Position numbers and translations under genes: made by a program. Shown in pieces: positions 23,201-35,200 of a stretch of 64,000 nt of DNA; position 1 is the first letter of the stretch, and the number at the start of each line of letters is the position of its first letter. The stretch spans positions 3,880,001 to 3,944,000 of the forward strand of contig JAYJMM010000036.1 of assembly GCA_037349105.1 (NCBI GenBank), written 5' to 3'. The DNA comes from Limnomonas spitsbergensis (lineage: Eukaryota; Chlorophyta; Chlorophyceae; Chlamydomonadales). Below the pieces are notes generated by a model that saw only the letters and a program-made list of their open reading frames with translations, made no database searches and was not told where the DNA came from.

Positions 23201-26200
23201 ATCCGCCTGGCCGTGGAGCGCCAGTTGGCAGAGGTCGAACAAGATCAGCAGCAGCGGCAGCAGCAGCAGCAGCAGCTTGAGGTTGAACAAGATCAGCAGC
23301 AGCAGCAGCAGCAGCAGCTTGAGACAGTAGTGAGCCTGACAGCAGATTCCGTGCTTCCTCTTCTGTCGTATGTTGAGTACAACCAGCCTCAGCCTTCTGC
23401 TGGCCTGCCTCAACCTGCTGCTGGCCTGCCTCAGCCTACTGCTGGCCTGTCACAACCTGCTGCTGACCTGTCACAACCTGCTGCTGGCCTGTCACAACCT
23501 GCTGCTGGCCTGCTACACCTATCTACCAGAGGGAAAAGGCTCACGTGGGAAGCCTACAATGTTGCCCTGGATCCGTCTGCACTTCCGGCCTTAAGCCCGT
23601 CTGCTGCTGTCCTGCCTCAGCCTGCTGCTGACATGCCACAACCTGCTGCTGGCGTGCTACAATTATCTACCAGCAGGAAAAGACTCACATGGGATACCTA
23701 TAACATGGCCCTGGATCCGTTTGCACTTACAACCTTTAACCCGCCTTCTGTGGCGCTGCCGGGGCTGAAGGGCCCTCTTCAGCCTTCTGCTGTAGCTTCC
23801 AGCCCTTCTGTGGCGACGCTTGGGCTGGCAGAGGGCCCCCAGCAGCCTCCTTCTGCTGCCGGTAGCCCATCTGTGGCCACCCTCGAGGTGACCGAGGGCC
23901 CCCCTCAGTCTCCTGCTGTTGCCTGCAGCCCAGCTGCTGCTGCAAATCCTGTGGTGCCCGAGGGTCATTGGCATCCCTATGGCGAAGTCTCTGGGCTGGT
24001 GGATGTGGGTAAAGACGGCGTGCTGAAGACGACAGCCGGCAACAATGACGTTGAGGCTTGGATGGTGTATGTCGGCGGAGGGCATCGGGACGCAGGTATG
24101 CGGGAGAAGGGGGGCGATGGGGTAGCTTCTTACTGACGGGGTTCAGGTTGGAGGGTGGAGAGTTAAGAGACGCAGGTAGGAGGGGGGGGAGAAGGCGATG
24201 GGGCCATGGGGGCAGCTTCTTTCTGAAGGGATGGAGGGTGGAGGTATGCAGGTGTGTGTGCGGGGGGGGGAGGGAGCGTTCTTACCGAAATGGACAGAGA
24301 GTTGTTGGTGAATGGTTGGTAATTTCTTACAGGTCCACATGAGGATCGTAACCTTGCAGTAGGCACGTCATGGCAGGTGGGGATGCGTTGCGAGTATGGT
24401 AGCATGCTTTTGTGAGCATGTTACCCTTCAATTCGGCCGGTGTGGGATGCGTTTTGAGTATGGTAGCATGTTTTTGCGAGCATGATGCCCTGGGGATGCG
24501 TTTGTGAGCATGGTACACTTCAATTCGGCCGGTGGGGATGCATTCACGAGTTGGTTTTGCGGCAGGAGAGCCTACTGCGCCAGAGTGCAACCCATGGGAG
24601 TCCACCTTGACTGTCCTGCCTCCAACCCAAGGCAGGTGAGAGGTGATTCTTTTTTCGTGACTCAGCTGCATGTCAGCTACACTCCAGCCTCTGGCCGGAG
24701 GCCCCATTTGTGGCCAGCTATGCTGCCTTGGCCACCAGTCGTAGGCCAGTCCAGATTTGGTCTCAATCGGGCCTTTGGCGGCCGTGGGGCGGCCTGCCAA
24801 AGGTGGACTGGTGGCCGAAAAAGAAGCACTGCAAGTGTTAGCTGCGAAGCTGTATTGATTGGTAAGCATCAGATTTTCGACCCTTGACCCAATCCCTCAG
24901 GATGGCAGTACTTTGAGGTGGAGGTGCTGGAACCTGGCAGCAGCGGCCAGCTCTGGTTAGGCTGGTGCCCAGGCCCTACCTCGCAGGCTCGGCCGCCCTC
25001 TCCGGACCCCTATCCGGCTGGCCTTCTGACGCCTGGCGCGCAGCGGCGGCCCTTGCAGCCCTTGTCACCTGGCCGTTCGGCAATCTCCGCAGACTTGTCC
25101 TCGTATCGTCCGGCCGTCAGCAGCCTTCAGGCCATCACGTATTCCATTAGCAGCCTGACTGGGCACAAGCAACAGCCAGGGGCTGGCATGAGCTCTCCAT
25201 TTGCGCCAAAGCTTTCCAAGGGTGGGTAATCTGGGTATCCTGTATGCTGCACCCTTGTTCCCTTCAGAAGCTGGCGCTTCGTTCGTCTTCCTTACCCTTG
25301 ACTAGTCAATGGCTGGTGGGATGTCCAGGGCTGGCCCTGGAATGCCCACAATTGTTTATGTAAGGGATTCGTTTTCAGTGGGCTGCGTGTCTTGATGTGA
25401 CTTGTGTGACTCTGTAGCTTCTGAAGCTTTGTTGTTACAAAGTTGACGCAACCACCCACAGCCTTTTGTAGTATATGCTAAATTGGATGCTTACACACAA
25501 TGTGCTTGTGTGCTAGGGTCGCGATGTGTCTTTGCTTGGTGATTCACAGCCGTCTCCTATGATCATTTCAAGGTGGACCAGGCCAACTTTGGCAGGCTGC
25601 TGGGCAGCGTTGACTGTCCGGCTGGTAACTTAATCTTGACCTGCCTGCAGCGGATGGCTTCCGCAGCAGGGCGCTCAGCATTATAAGCCTATGGCTGTAT
25701 TGTGGCTGAGTTGTAGCCAAGCCGATGCTTTGCGTAACCTTACTCCACCCTCCGCGCAGGTGATAATCTGGGCCTATTGTACAACAGGGCTTGTGGGACC
25801 ATCAGCGTCACCCACAACCGGAAGTTCATCGGGATCGCCTTCTCTAACGTGCTGGACGGGCGGGTACCCGACGGCGGCGGCGGTGTTGGACGGTTGAGCG
25901 AGACCGGGGGCGACGGGGCCCTCCACCCTGCTGGCGACAGCGGCATGTTGGATCAGTTCTCGAGCCAGTTCAGCGACGTCTCGAGCGGCGGCAGCTTCCG
26001 ATCGAGGGCGGGCCCGCTGAAGAGCCCCAGGCCCCTGAGGGAAGTTTGGCGGCCATCCTCACCGGGGCATGGGACTGCACACAGCTTTATCGGACCACTG
26101 TGCCCAGCGATCGGTGAGACATGCAGACAAGAGAAATAATCTTCGATCAGTGAGACATACAGACAAGAGAGAATCTTCGAGGGCTAAGCGAGCTTGTGAA

Positions 26201-29200
26201 GGAAATTTATATGACCCATTGCTATGCTGTGCGGTTTTGCACAGGTATTAAAGCATTGCGGATTTAAATGGAACAGAGAATTTAGGTGTGTGTTTTCGGC
26301 AGGTTCGTGCATATCGCCTGCCTGGCAGCTGTGGAATGACACCTCGCTTGCTATGCTGTGCATTCTCTACATGCGCTGAGCATTGAGAGTTTCAGTGGAG
26401 CAGAGAGTTGAGGTGTGTGTGTTTCGGCAGGGCGGTGAATCTCGCCTTCCTTGCAGCTATGGAACGGTCCCTCGCTCGCTTTATATTCTATGGCTAGTCG
26501 AGGCGTGAAGTCGGGAGGCGCTATGCTGCGCTACTGCCTCTCCAAACATACCCTCCTCATGCCCCTATGACCATTGCTTGACTGTTCCAGGCCTGAAGTC
26601 AGGAGGTGCAGTGCTGCGTTACTGCCTCTCCAAACATACTCTCCTCATGCCCCTGTGACCGTTACCTGACTGATCCAGGCATGAAGTCAGGAGGAGCAGT
26701 GCTGCGTTACTGCCTCTCCAAACATACTCTCCTCATGCCCCTATGACCGTTACCTGACTGATCCAGGCGTGAAGTCAGGAGGCGCAGTGCTGCGTTACTA
26801 CCTCTCCAAACATACTCTCCTCATGCCCTGTGACCGTTACCTGACTGAGCCAGGCGTGAAGTCAGGAGGTGCAGTGCTGCGTTACTGCCTCTCCAAACAT
26901 ACCCTCCTCATGCCCCTGTGACCGTTACCTGACTGAGCCAGGCGTGAAGTCAGGAGGCGCAGTGCTGCGTTACTGCCTCTCCAAACATACTCTCCTCATG
27001 CCCTGTGACCGTTACCTGACTGATCCAGGCGTGAAGTCGGGAGGCGCTATGCTGCGCTACTGCCAATCCAAACATACCCTCCTCATGCCCCTGTGACCGT
27101 TACCTGACTGAGCCAGGCGTGAAGTCGGGAGGTGCGGTGCTGCGTTACTGCCTTTCCAAACATACTCTCCTCATGCCCCTGTGACCGTTACCTGACTGAT
27201 CCAGGCGTGAAGTCGGGAGGTGCGGTGCTGCGTTACTGCCTCTCCAAACATACTCTCCTCATGCCCCTGTGACCGTTACCTGACTGATCCAGGCGTGAAG
27301 TCGGGAGGTGCGGTGCTACGTTACTGCCTCTCCAAACATACTCTCCTCATGCCCCTGTGACCGTTACCTGACTGATCCAGGCGTGAAGTCGGGAGGTGCG
27401 GTGCTGCGCTACTTGACTCACGGGAGCTCTTTCTTCAAGAACATGGACTCGCTGCTGTACAGGTGTTGTGTTGAGGATGGGGGGAGGGGAGGTTATCATG
27501 AGCATGGGGGGAGGGAGGATGTGAGGGGAGGGTGCTCTTATGAGGATGAGAGGAGGGGAGGGGAGGGGATTTCATGCTGTGAGGGTGTTATGATGGGGGG
27601 GGAGGAGGAGGTTGTTATGAGCATGAAGGGAGGGGAGGGGAGGGGAGGGTGCTGTTATGAGGATGGGGGGAGAAAAGGTTGTCATGAGCATGAAGGGAGG
27701 GGAGGGGAGGGGAGGGGAGGGTGCTGTTATGAGGATGGGGGGAGAGGAGGTTTTCATGAGCATGAAGGGAAGGGAGGGGAGGGGAGGGTGCTGTTATGAG
27801 GATGGGGGAAGGGGAGGGGAGGGTGCTGTTATGAGGATGGGGGAAGGGGAGGGGAGGGTGCTGTTATGAGGATGGGGGGAGGGGAGGGGAGGGGAGGGGA
27901 GGGTGCTGTTATGAGGAGGGGGGGAGAGGAGGTTTTCATGAGCATGAAGGGAAGGGAGGGGAGGGGAGGGTGCTGTTATGAGGATGGGGGAAGGGGAGGG
28001 GAGGGTGCTGTTATGAGGATGGGGGAAGGGGAGGGAAGGGTGCTGTTATGAGGATGGGGGGAGGGGAGGGGAGGGGAGGGGAGGGTGCTGTTATGAGGAG
28101 GGGGGAGGGGAAGGGAGGGAGGGGACTTCATGCTGCAAGGGTGCTGTTATGAGGATGGGGGCGAGTAGGAAGGAGGGTTTGGGAGGGGGGGAGGGGACTC
28201 CTACTAGAATGACAGAACAGTTGCTGCTGGGATGGGGAAATGGAAGGGTGTGAGAGATCCACACTGTGGGAGGATGTGTGAAGTGCTGTCTTTACTCGTC
28301 ATCTACCCCTCTGAACGAGACATGCCTTGCTTCTGCAGGGAGGAGCAACTGCACAACCCTAATCGCCACGACCCCTCCAGCTCGAGACCATGGCGGTTCA
28401 AGACCCGGATGCACGCGCTGCACTTTGCGGCATCGTGCTGCAACCTGCCCGCGCTGTCCCAGCTGCTGGAGCGCTGGCCGCAGCTCGTGGACGCCAGGTA
28501 CGGGGGCGCGCGTACCCTAAACCCTTAACCCTTGACGCCAGGTACGGGGACGCGTGTACCCTAAAAAAAAAGTAGACCCTTGACGCCAGGTACAGGGGCG
28601 CGCGTACCCTAAATCCTGAACCCTTGACGTCAGGTACGGGGACGCGTGCACCCTTAACCCTCAACCCTTGACGTTAGGTACGGGGACGCGTGTACCCTAA
28701 ACCATAAACCCTTGATGGCAGGTACGGGGGCGCTCGTTCCCTAAACCCTAAACCTTGGATACCAGGTACGGGGACGCGTGTACCCTAAACCATAAACCCT
28801 TGACGCCAGGTACGGGGACGCGCGTATCCTAAACCCTAAACCCTTGACGCCAGCTATGGGGAAGCGTGTACCCTAAACACTAAACCCTTGTTGCCAGGTA
28901 CGGGGGTGCGCGGCCGTGGCGGGTTGGCGGAATGGATCCCGGGTATGGGGATCAGGGTTACATTAATGCTACAAAGACAGGATTTGTGTGTGACGACATG
29001 ACGGCTGGATGCCTTAATGTCGTAACAAACTCTTCTTTGTGAACCCAGGGTTTGGAGATTAGGGTTGTGTTTATGTTACAAACACAGCGTATCAAGTGAC
29101 GACAAAACGGCTGGATGCCTGAATGCCGCCACAATCTCTTCCTTGTGGACCCAGGAACTGGGGATCAGGGCTACATTGATGTTACAACCACAGCATAAAA

Positions 29201-32200
29201 TGTGAAATCGAATATAAAAATATAAAAATATAATGTGGCAACGATGCCTAGATGCTGCAATAACTTTTATGCGTGGATCCTGTCTCTGGAACGGGGTTGC
29301 ACAAATGTTGTTTGCATGTCGTAACGAATTCTCTGTTGTGGATCCCTACTCTGAATCAGGGATGATGATGGATGGACACCGCTGGTCGTCGCTTGCATCT
29401 ACGGCCATGTGGATGCCGCGCGTCAGCTCATCCAGGCCGGTGCCGACGTCAACGTCGTGACCGATTACGGCTCGACTCCTCTGATATTCGCAGGTAGGTG
29501 TAGCTTGACTCGTAGCTGGCTGAGGGTGCAGCCTGGCTCGTGCTGCCAGCAGCTTTACAGCTGGGTGGCTGGGGTGGGGTGGTGTAGCCTGGCTTGTGGG
29601 TGGCTGAGGGTGCAGCCTGGCTGGTGCTGCCAGCAGCTTTACAGCTGGGTGGCTGGGGTGGGGTGGGTGTAGCCTGACTCGTAGGTGGCTGGGGGTGCAG
29701 CCTGGCTCATGCTGCCAGCAGCTTTACAGCTGGGTGGTCGGGGTGGGGTGGGTGTAGCCTGACTCGTGGGTGGCTGGGGGTGCAGCCTGGCTCGTGCTGC
29801 CAGCAGCTTTACAGCTGGGTGGCTGGGATGGGGTGGGTGTAGCCTGACTCGTAGGTGGCTGGGGGTGCAGCCTGGCTCGTGCTGCCAGCAGCTTTACAGC
29901 TGGGTGGTTGGGGTGGGGTGGGTGTAGCCTGACTCGTAGGTGGCTGGGGGTGCAGCCTGGCTCGTGCTGCCAGCAGCTTTACAGCTGGGTGGTTGGGGTG
30001 GGGTGGGTGTGGCCTGACTCGTGGGTGGCTGGGGGTGCAGCCTGGCTCGTGCTGCCAGCAGCTTTACAGCTGGGTGGCTGGGATGGGGTGGGTGTAGCCT
30101 GACTCGTGGGTGGCTGGGGGTGCAGCCTGGCTCGTGCTGCCAGCAGCTTTACAGCTGGGTGGCTGGGGTGGGGTGGGTTCAACCTGGCTCGTGGGTGGCT
30201 GAGGGTGCAGTCTGGCTCGTGCTGCCAGCAGCTTTACAGCTGGGTGGCTGGGGTGGGGTGGGCGTTCAACCTGGCTCGATCAGCCCGCAGTTTGTTTTTC
30301 TGGACAACAGGACACCCTACCCCCGGACGGCTCGAGGCACTTACCAATAATAATCAACAGTACAGGCTGTGGGTGGTTTGCTGAGTCTGGTGTCGCTGGC
30401 AGGGCTGAGGGTACCCCTGACTGCTGTGCGTCGATGTGGCCTCTAGAGAGTGGCCATGTTGAGGGCTACGCAGCTGCAAGGCCTCTTTGGCAGTCTGCTT
30501 CAGAACAGTGCATACCCGCTGGGCCCTGCTGAACGCTGGACCGAGTGGGGCTGGTAGGGGATGAGAAACCTCAAGCCCAGCTACCATGCACAGCCAGGAC
30601 CATTGTGCAGCCATGCCACACTCCTATAAGAGAGGGGCATCAACATGGAACCCGGTGATCTAGGCAGGGGAGAGAGAGGATTGTTTGGCGGGTTTGATCC
30701 CTCAGTATTTTGAGCATGGATGCCACCAGGGTTATACCCTCCGGGCAGTGGTACAACACTCGTGGCATCCATACTTCCGCAGTCTGTGTATGCTGCATCT
30801 GGGGACAAGGTCCGAGCCTTAACGCCTTTGCCGATCCCGCCTGCCACTCTCCAGCGTCTTGCCCGCTCAGCACCGCCCATCCTCCTCGTGTCTTCAGATC
30901 CGATCTCATATCCTTGACAGACTTGATCTCCTGTCTTGGCCAGATCCGAATTCCTGTCCACTCTGGATCTGATTTCCTCGCTTCGCTGGAGAAGCGATCT
31001 GATTGCCTACCCCCCCACCCCCCTCCTTCCGGTCTCGACAGTGCGGCACGGCCACATGAACATGGTGAACCTTCTTGTGAATCGCAACGCAAACCTCGCG
31101 GCGGTCGACCACAACAAGCGCACGCTGCTCATGAGGGCGGCCCGGTGCGGCAACGTGGACATCATCAACCTGCTGCTGGTCAAGGGTGCGGACAGAGCGG
31201 GTTACATGAAAAGGGTCGAGCGGGGGGAGCAGGGTCCATGAAAAGGGAGGAGCGGGGGGGGTAGGGTACATGAAAAGGGTGGAGCGGGGGAACGGGGGTA
31301 CATGAAAAGGGTGGAGCGGGGGAAGCGGGGTACATGAAAAGGGTGGAGAGGGGGGAAGCGGGGTACATGAAAAGGGTGGAGTGGGGGGAAGCGGGGTACG
31401 TGAAAAGGGTGGAGTGGGGGGAAGCGGGGTACATGAAAAGGGGGGAGCGGGGGAAGCGGGGTACATGAAAAGGGTGGAGCGGGGGGAATGGGTGTACATG
31501 AAAAGGGTGGAGCGGGGGGAAGCGGGGTACATGAAACGGGTGGAGAGGGGGGAAGCGAGGTACATGAAAAGGGTGGAGCGTGGGGAACGGGGTACATGAA
31601 AAGGGTGGAGTGGGGGGAAGCAGGTTATATGTAAAGGGTGGAGCGGGGGGAACGGGGTACATGAAAAGGGTGGAGTGGGGGGACGCAGGGTACATGAAAA
31701 GGGTGGAGTGGGGGGAAGCAGGGTACATGAAAAGGGTGGAGCGGGGGGAAGCGGGGTACATGAAAAGGGTGGAGCGGGGGGAACGGGGGTACATGAAAAG
31801 GGTGGAGCGGGGGGAGTGGGGAACATGAAAAGGGTGGAGTGGTGGAAGCGGGGTACATGAAAAGTATGGATTGGTGGAAGCGGGTTACATGTAATGGGTG
31901 CGGGTGGAGCAGGGGTACATGTAAAGGGTGGAGTGGGGGGTACATGAAAAGGATGCAGGTGGAGCCGGGGTACATGTAAAGGGTGCGGGTGGAGCGGGGG
32001 TACATGTAATGGGTGCGGGGGGAGCGGGGTCCATGTAAAGGGTGCGGGGGGGGCGGGGTACATGAAAAGGGTGCGGATGAAGCGGGGGTACATGTAAAGG
32101 GTGCGGGTGGAGCGGGGTAACATGAAAAGGGTGGAGCGGGGGGAGGGGGGGGCGGAGGCTGGCTGGGGAGTGGGGGGTTCAGGGACAGTCACGCATGGAG

Positions 32201-35200
32201 TCACAGACCAGGTTGGGCCGAACCGATTTGAGTAATGTGCCGACGGCTGTGGCTTGGCAGGGTTGCATTGCGAGGCTGTGCTGGCATCTGTGGCAGCAGG
32301 CATACGGCCATGATCATTAATTATCTGATCTATTGGAGTAGTTTGTTCTTCTGTACTGTAATCCTGCTGAAATGCACCGCAGGCACAGAATGCTTCCAGT
32401 GTCTCAGGATTTCCCACGCTTCGGCAGGTTTTCAGGATATTTTCAGTTGCGAGCGACTAACCTCGACTCAAAAGTGAAACGGCTGACCGACACTGGTACC
32501 ATCTTTTTCGGCAGAGCCCCCCCGGGCGGCCGAATGTCGCGGGGGCGAAGCCCCCAGAGTCACCCCGTATCCGTCAGTTAGTCAGTCAGTCAGTCAGTCC
32601 GTCAGCCCGATGTTTCTGGAACGTCCCGGAAACTTTATGCGCTACAGCGTAAATCAACCAGCTCTATTTATTAAGGTTATTCCCGTCAGACCTCAAAGGC
32701 CGAGGTGCAGAAATGAGAAACTCAGCTACCAAGGCTGGATCTCACAGCGGATGACGCAAGGTGTCGTCACGCTGTCCCCTGGTGTCACGCGACAGGCCGA
32801 CAGCTGTGGCTTCGCTTCTCTATGCGCAATTCGATACGCATCATTACAAACACGCACTTAGCCAGCGATAGAGTTGTGACAAATATTTTGAAATCCTGCA
32901 ACATGGCGAGGGGGTTTGCATGGGGTCCAGGCGACCCCGTCCGCACCTGGCTGCGCCTGCCCTATGAAAAGTCACATACCCGACTGCTCTGCCGGTTTTT
33001 GTGCTGCACAGCAGCATCTCTGATTACTTGTCAGTACGAGTCGTACTCGATACCGTTACAGATTGAAATCATCACTGCGAGTCCACACATTTGTCATCCT
33101 TTCCCCACTCTCAGGGTTGGATGTCCACGCCAAAGACAAGCATGGAAGGACCGTGCTGACGGTAAGTCTTAGTGCATATTAAGACAGGGCGGTGCTGTGC
33201 ACACATGCCGGGCGGTGCTGTGCAATTGCGCGGTGCTTTGCACACATGCAGGGCGGTGCTGTGCAATTGCGTGGTGCTGTGCACACATGCAGGGCGGTGC
33301 TGTGCAATTGCGCGGTGGTTAGCTGCATGGAGTGCAGTGCTTTGAGCACTGCCTATTTTTTTAGTAATCCAGCAGAAAAAGGCCATGCAAGTCCAGCTGT
33401 CCAGCATAGTGTTATGCGCCCCCGAGTGGCCGCCTTGTTGTCAGCCCTCCCGCTGCTCGTGCACATGATCATTGGGGAGTGGGGAACTACTCCCCACGAG
33501 GTCCCTACAAAACCCCCGGACACTGACCTCCACCAGTAACCTCCACCAGTAATCTCCACCAGTAACCTATGCCAGTAACTTCTGCCAGTAACCTCCGCCA
33601 GTAACCTGCCCCAATAACCTCCGCCCGTAACCTCAACCAATAACCTCCGCCAGTAACTTCTGCCAGTGACCTTCGCCAGTAAGCTGCACCAGTAACCTCC
33701 GACTGTAAGCTATGCCAGTTACTTCCACCAATAACCTCTGCCAGTAACCTACACCAGTAACCTCCGCCAGTAACTTCTGCCAGAAACCTCCGCTAGTAAC
33801 CTCAACCAGTAACCTCCGCCAGTAACCTGCACCAAAAATCTCCGCCCGTAACCTCCACCAATAACCTCCGCCAGTAACCTGCACCAGTAATCTCCGCAGT
33901 AAATTCTGCCAGTAACCTACGCCAGTAACCTTAAACAGGTACCACCACCACTAACCTCAACCAAAAACCTCCACCAGGAAACAAAAGTGCTTGGCATCCT
34001 CCACAAATTGCATGATAATTTGATGTCATGAAGCCTTTCACAAAATTACTTCCCCCCATCAGTCTCGTGTCAATCAGGCGAAGCCTGTAAGGAACTGACA
34101 GGCTGGACGATATCGATTGGCCAGCAAATGCATGTATCCACCAACCTGTGCTTTCTTCCGACTGTCGCTGGTTTCCCCCCGGTTCGTTCTGCCTGGCCCT
34201 TTCGCAAAAGGCTGTGGGTGGTTGCGTCAACTGTGTAACAACGACACAAAAGCCTGACAGGGATGCCTATAACTAAACCGTTGCGTCCCTCACCTGGCTC
34301 CTTGTTCTGGCCCCCCTGATGAACACTTGCATGTCTGGCTTGCAGTTCGCAAAGGATCCGGATGTCTTACGCAGCCTGTTCACGGTCGCAAACCAGGACA
34401 GGCTTAAGCCAGGCTACTACAAAAACCGCCAGGTAAGCTTTTGTGGGGCTTTTGCGGGGCTCAGCATTAAATGGAGAAAGGGAGGAACATCAACGTCCAG
34501 GGTGCAGTTACAAATAAATACGAACAGACATGTGGATTACGATAGCCGCATGTGAATCTAGCGGGGCACAGCAAGAACTGGAGAAAGCTTGTGGGGCTTT
34601 AGCGGGGCCCTAGTGGGGCTAAAGCGGAGCACAGCAAGAACTGGAGAAAGCTTGTGGGGCTTTAGCGGGGCCCTAGTGGGGCTAAAGCGGAGCACAGCAA
34701 GAACTGGAGAAAGCTTGTGGGGCTTTAGCGGGGCCCTAGTGGGGCTAAAGCGGAGCAAATCAAGAACTGGAGAAAGCTTGTGGGGCTTTAGCGGGGCCCT
34801 AGTGGGGCTAAAGCGGAGCACAGCAAGAACTGGAGAAAGCTTGTGGGGCTTTAGCGGGGCCCTAGTGGGGCTAAAGCGGAGCAAATCAAGTAACTGGAGA
34901 AAGCTTGTGGGGCTTTAGCGGGGCCCTAGTGGGGCTAAAGCGGAGCACAGCAAGAACTGGAGAGAGCTTGTAGGGCTTTAGCGGGGCTCAGCATTAACTG
35001 GAGAAAGGGAGGAACATCAACGTCCAGGGTGCAGTTACAAATAAATATGTTCTGAGATGTGGATCACGGTAGCCACACGAGAATTGGCATAAAGAAAAGG
35101 TCAGACTGGGCTCTTCTTTGTCTTGAGTATATAGGTTTGAGAGATTGCTGAGGAAATAACTTCCGTAATAGCTGCCCTCCTGAAGCTTTTCAATACAACT

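Noticed and set aside
27869..28051. Short Gly/Arg/Met-rich frames as small genes
   Set aside because: Products of the G-rich minisatellite, repeated verbatim several times.
30906..32417. 503-codon minus-strand open frame rich in Pro, Phe, Ser and His
   Set aside because: It runs along the 33-bp minisatellite after an exon 12 donor; the frame is open only because of the unit length and lack of stop codons in the unit.
34558..34918. Repeat protein of 21-residue units (FSGALVGLKRS and similar)
   Set aside because: The 63-bp array is within an intron and open on both strands; no start, no conserved third-position pattern seen.
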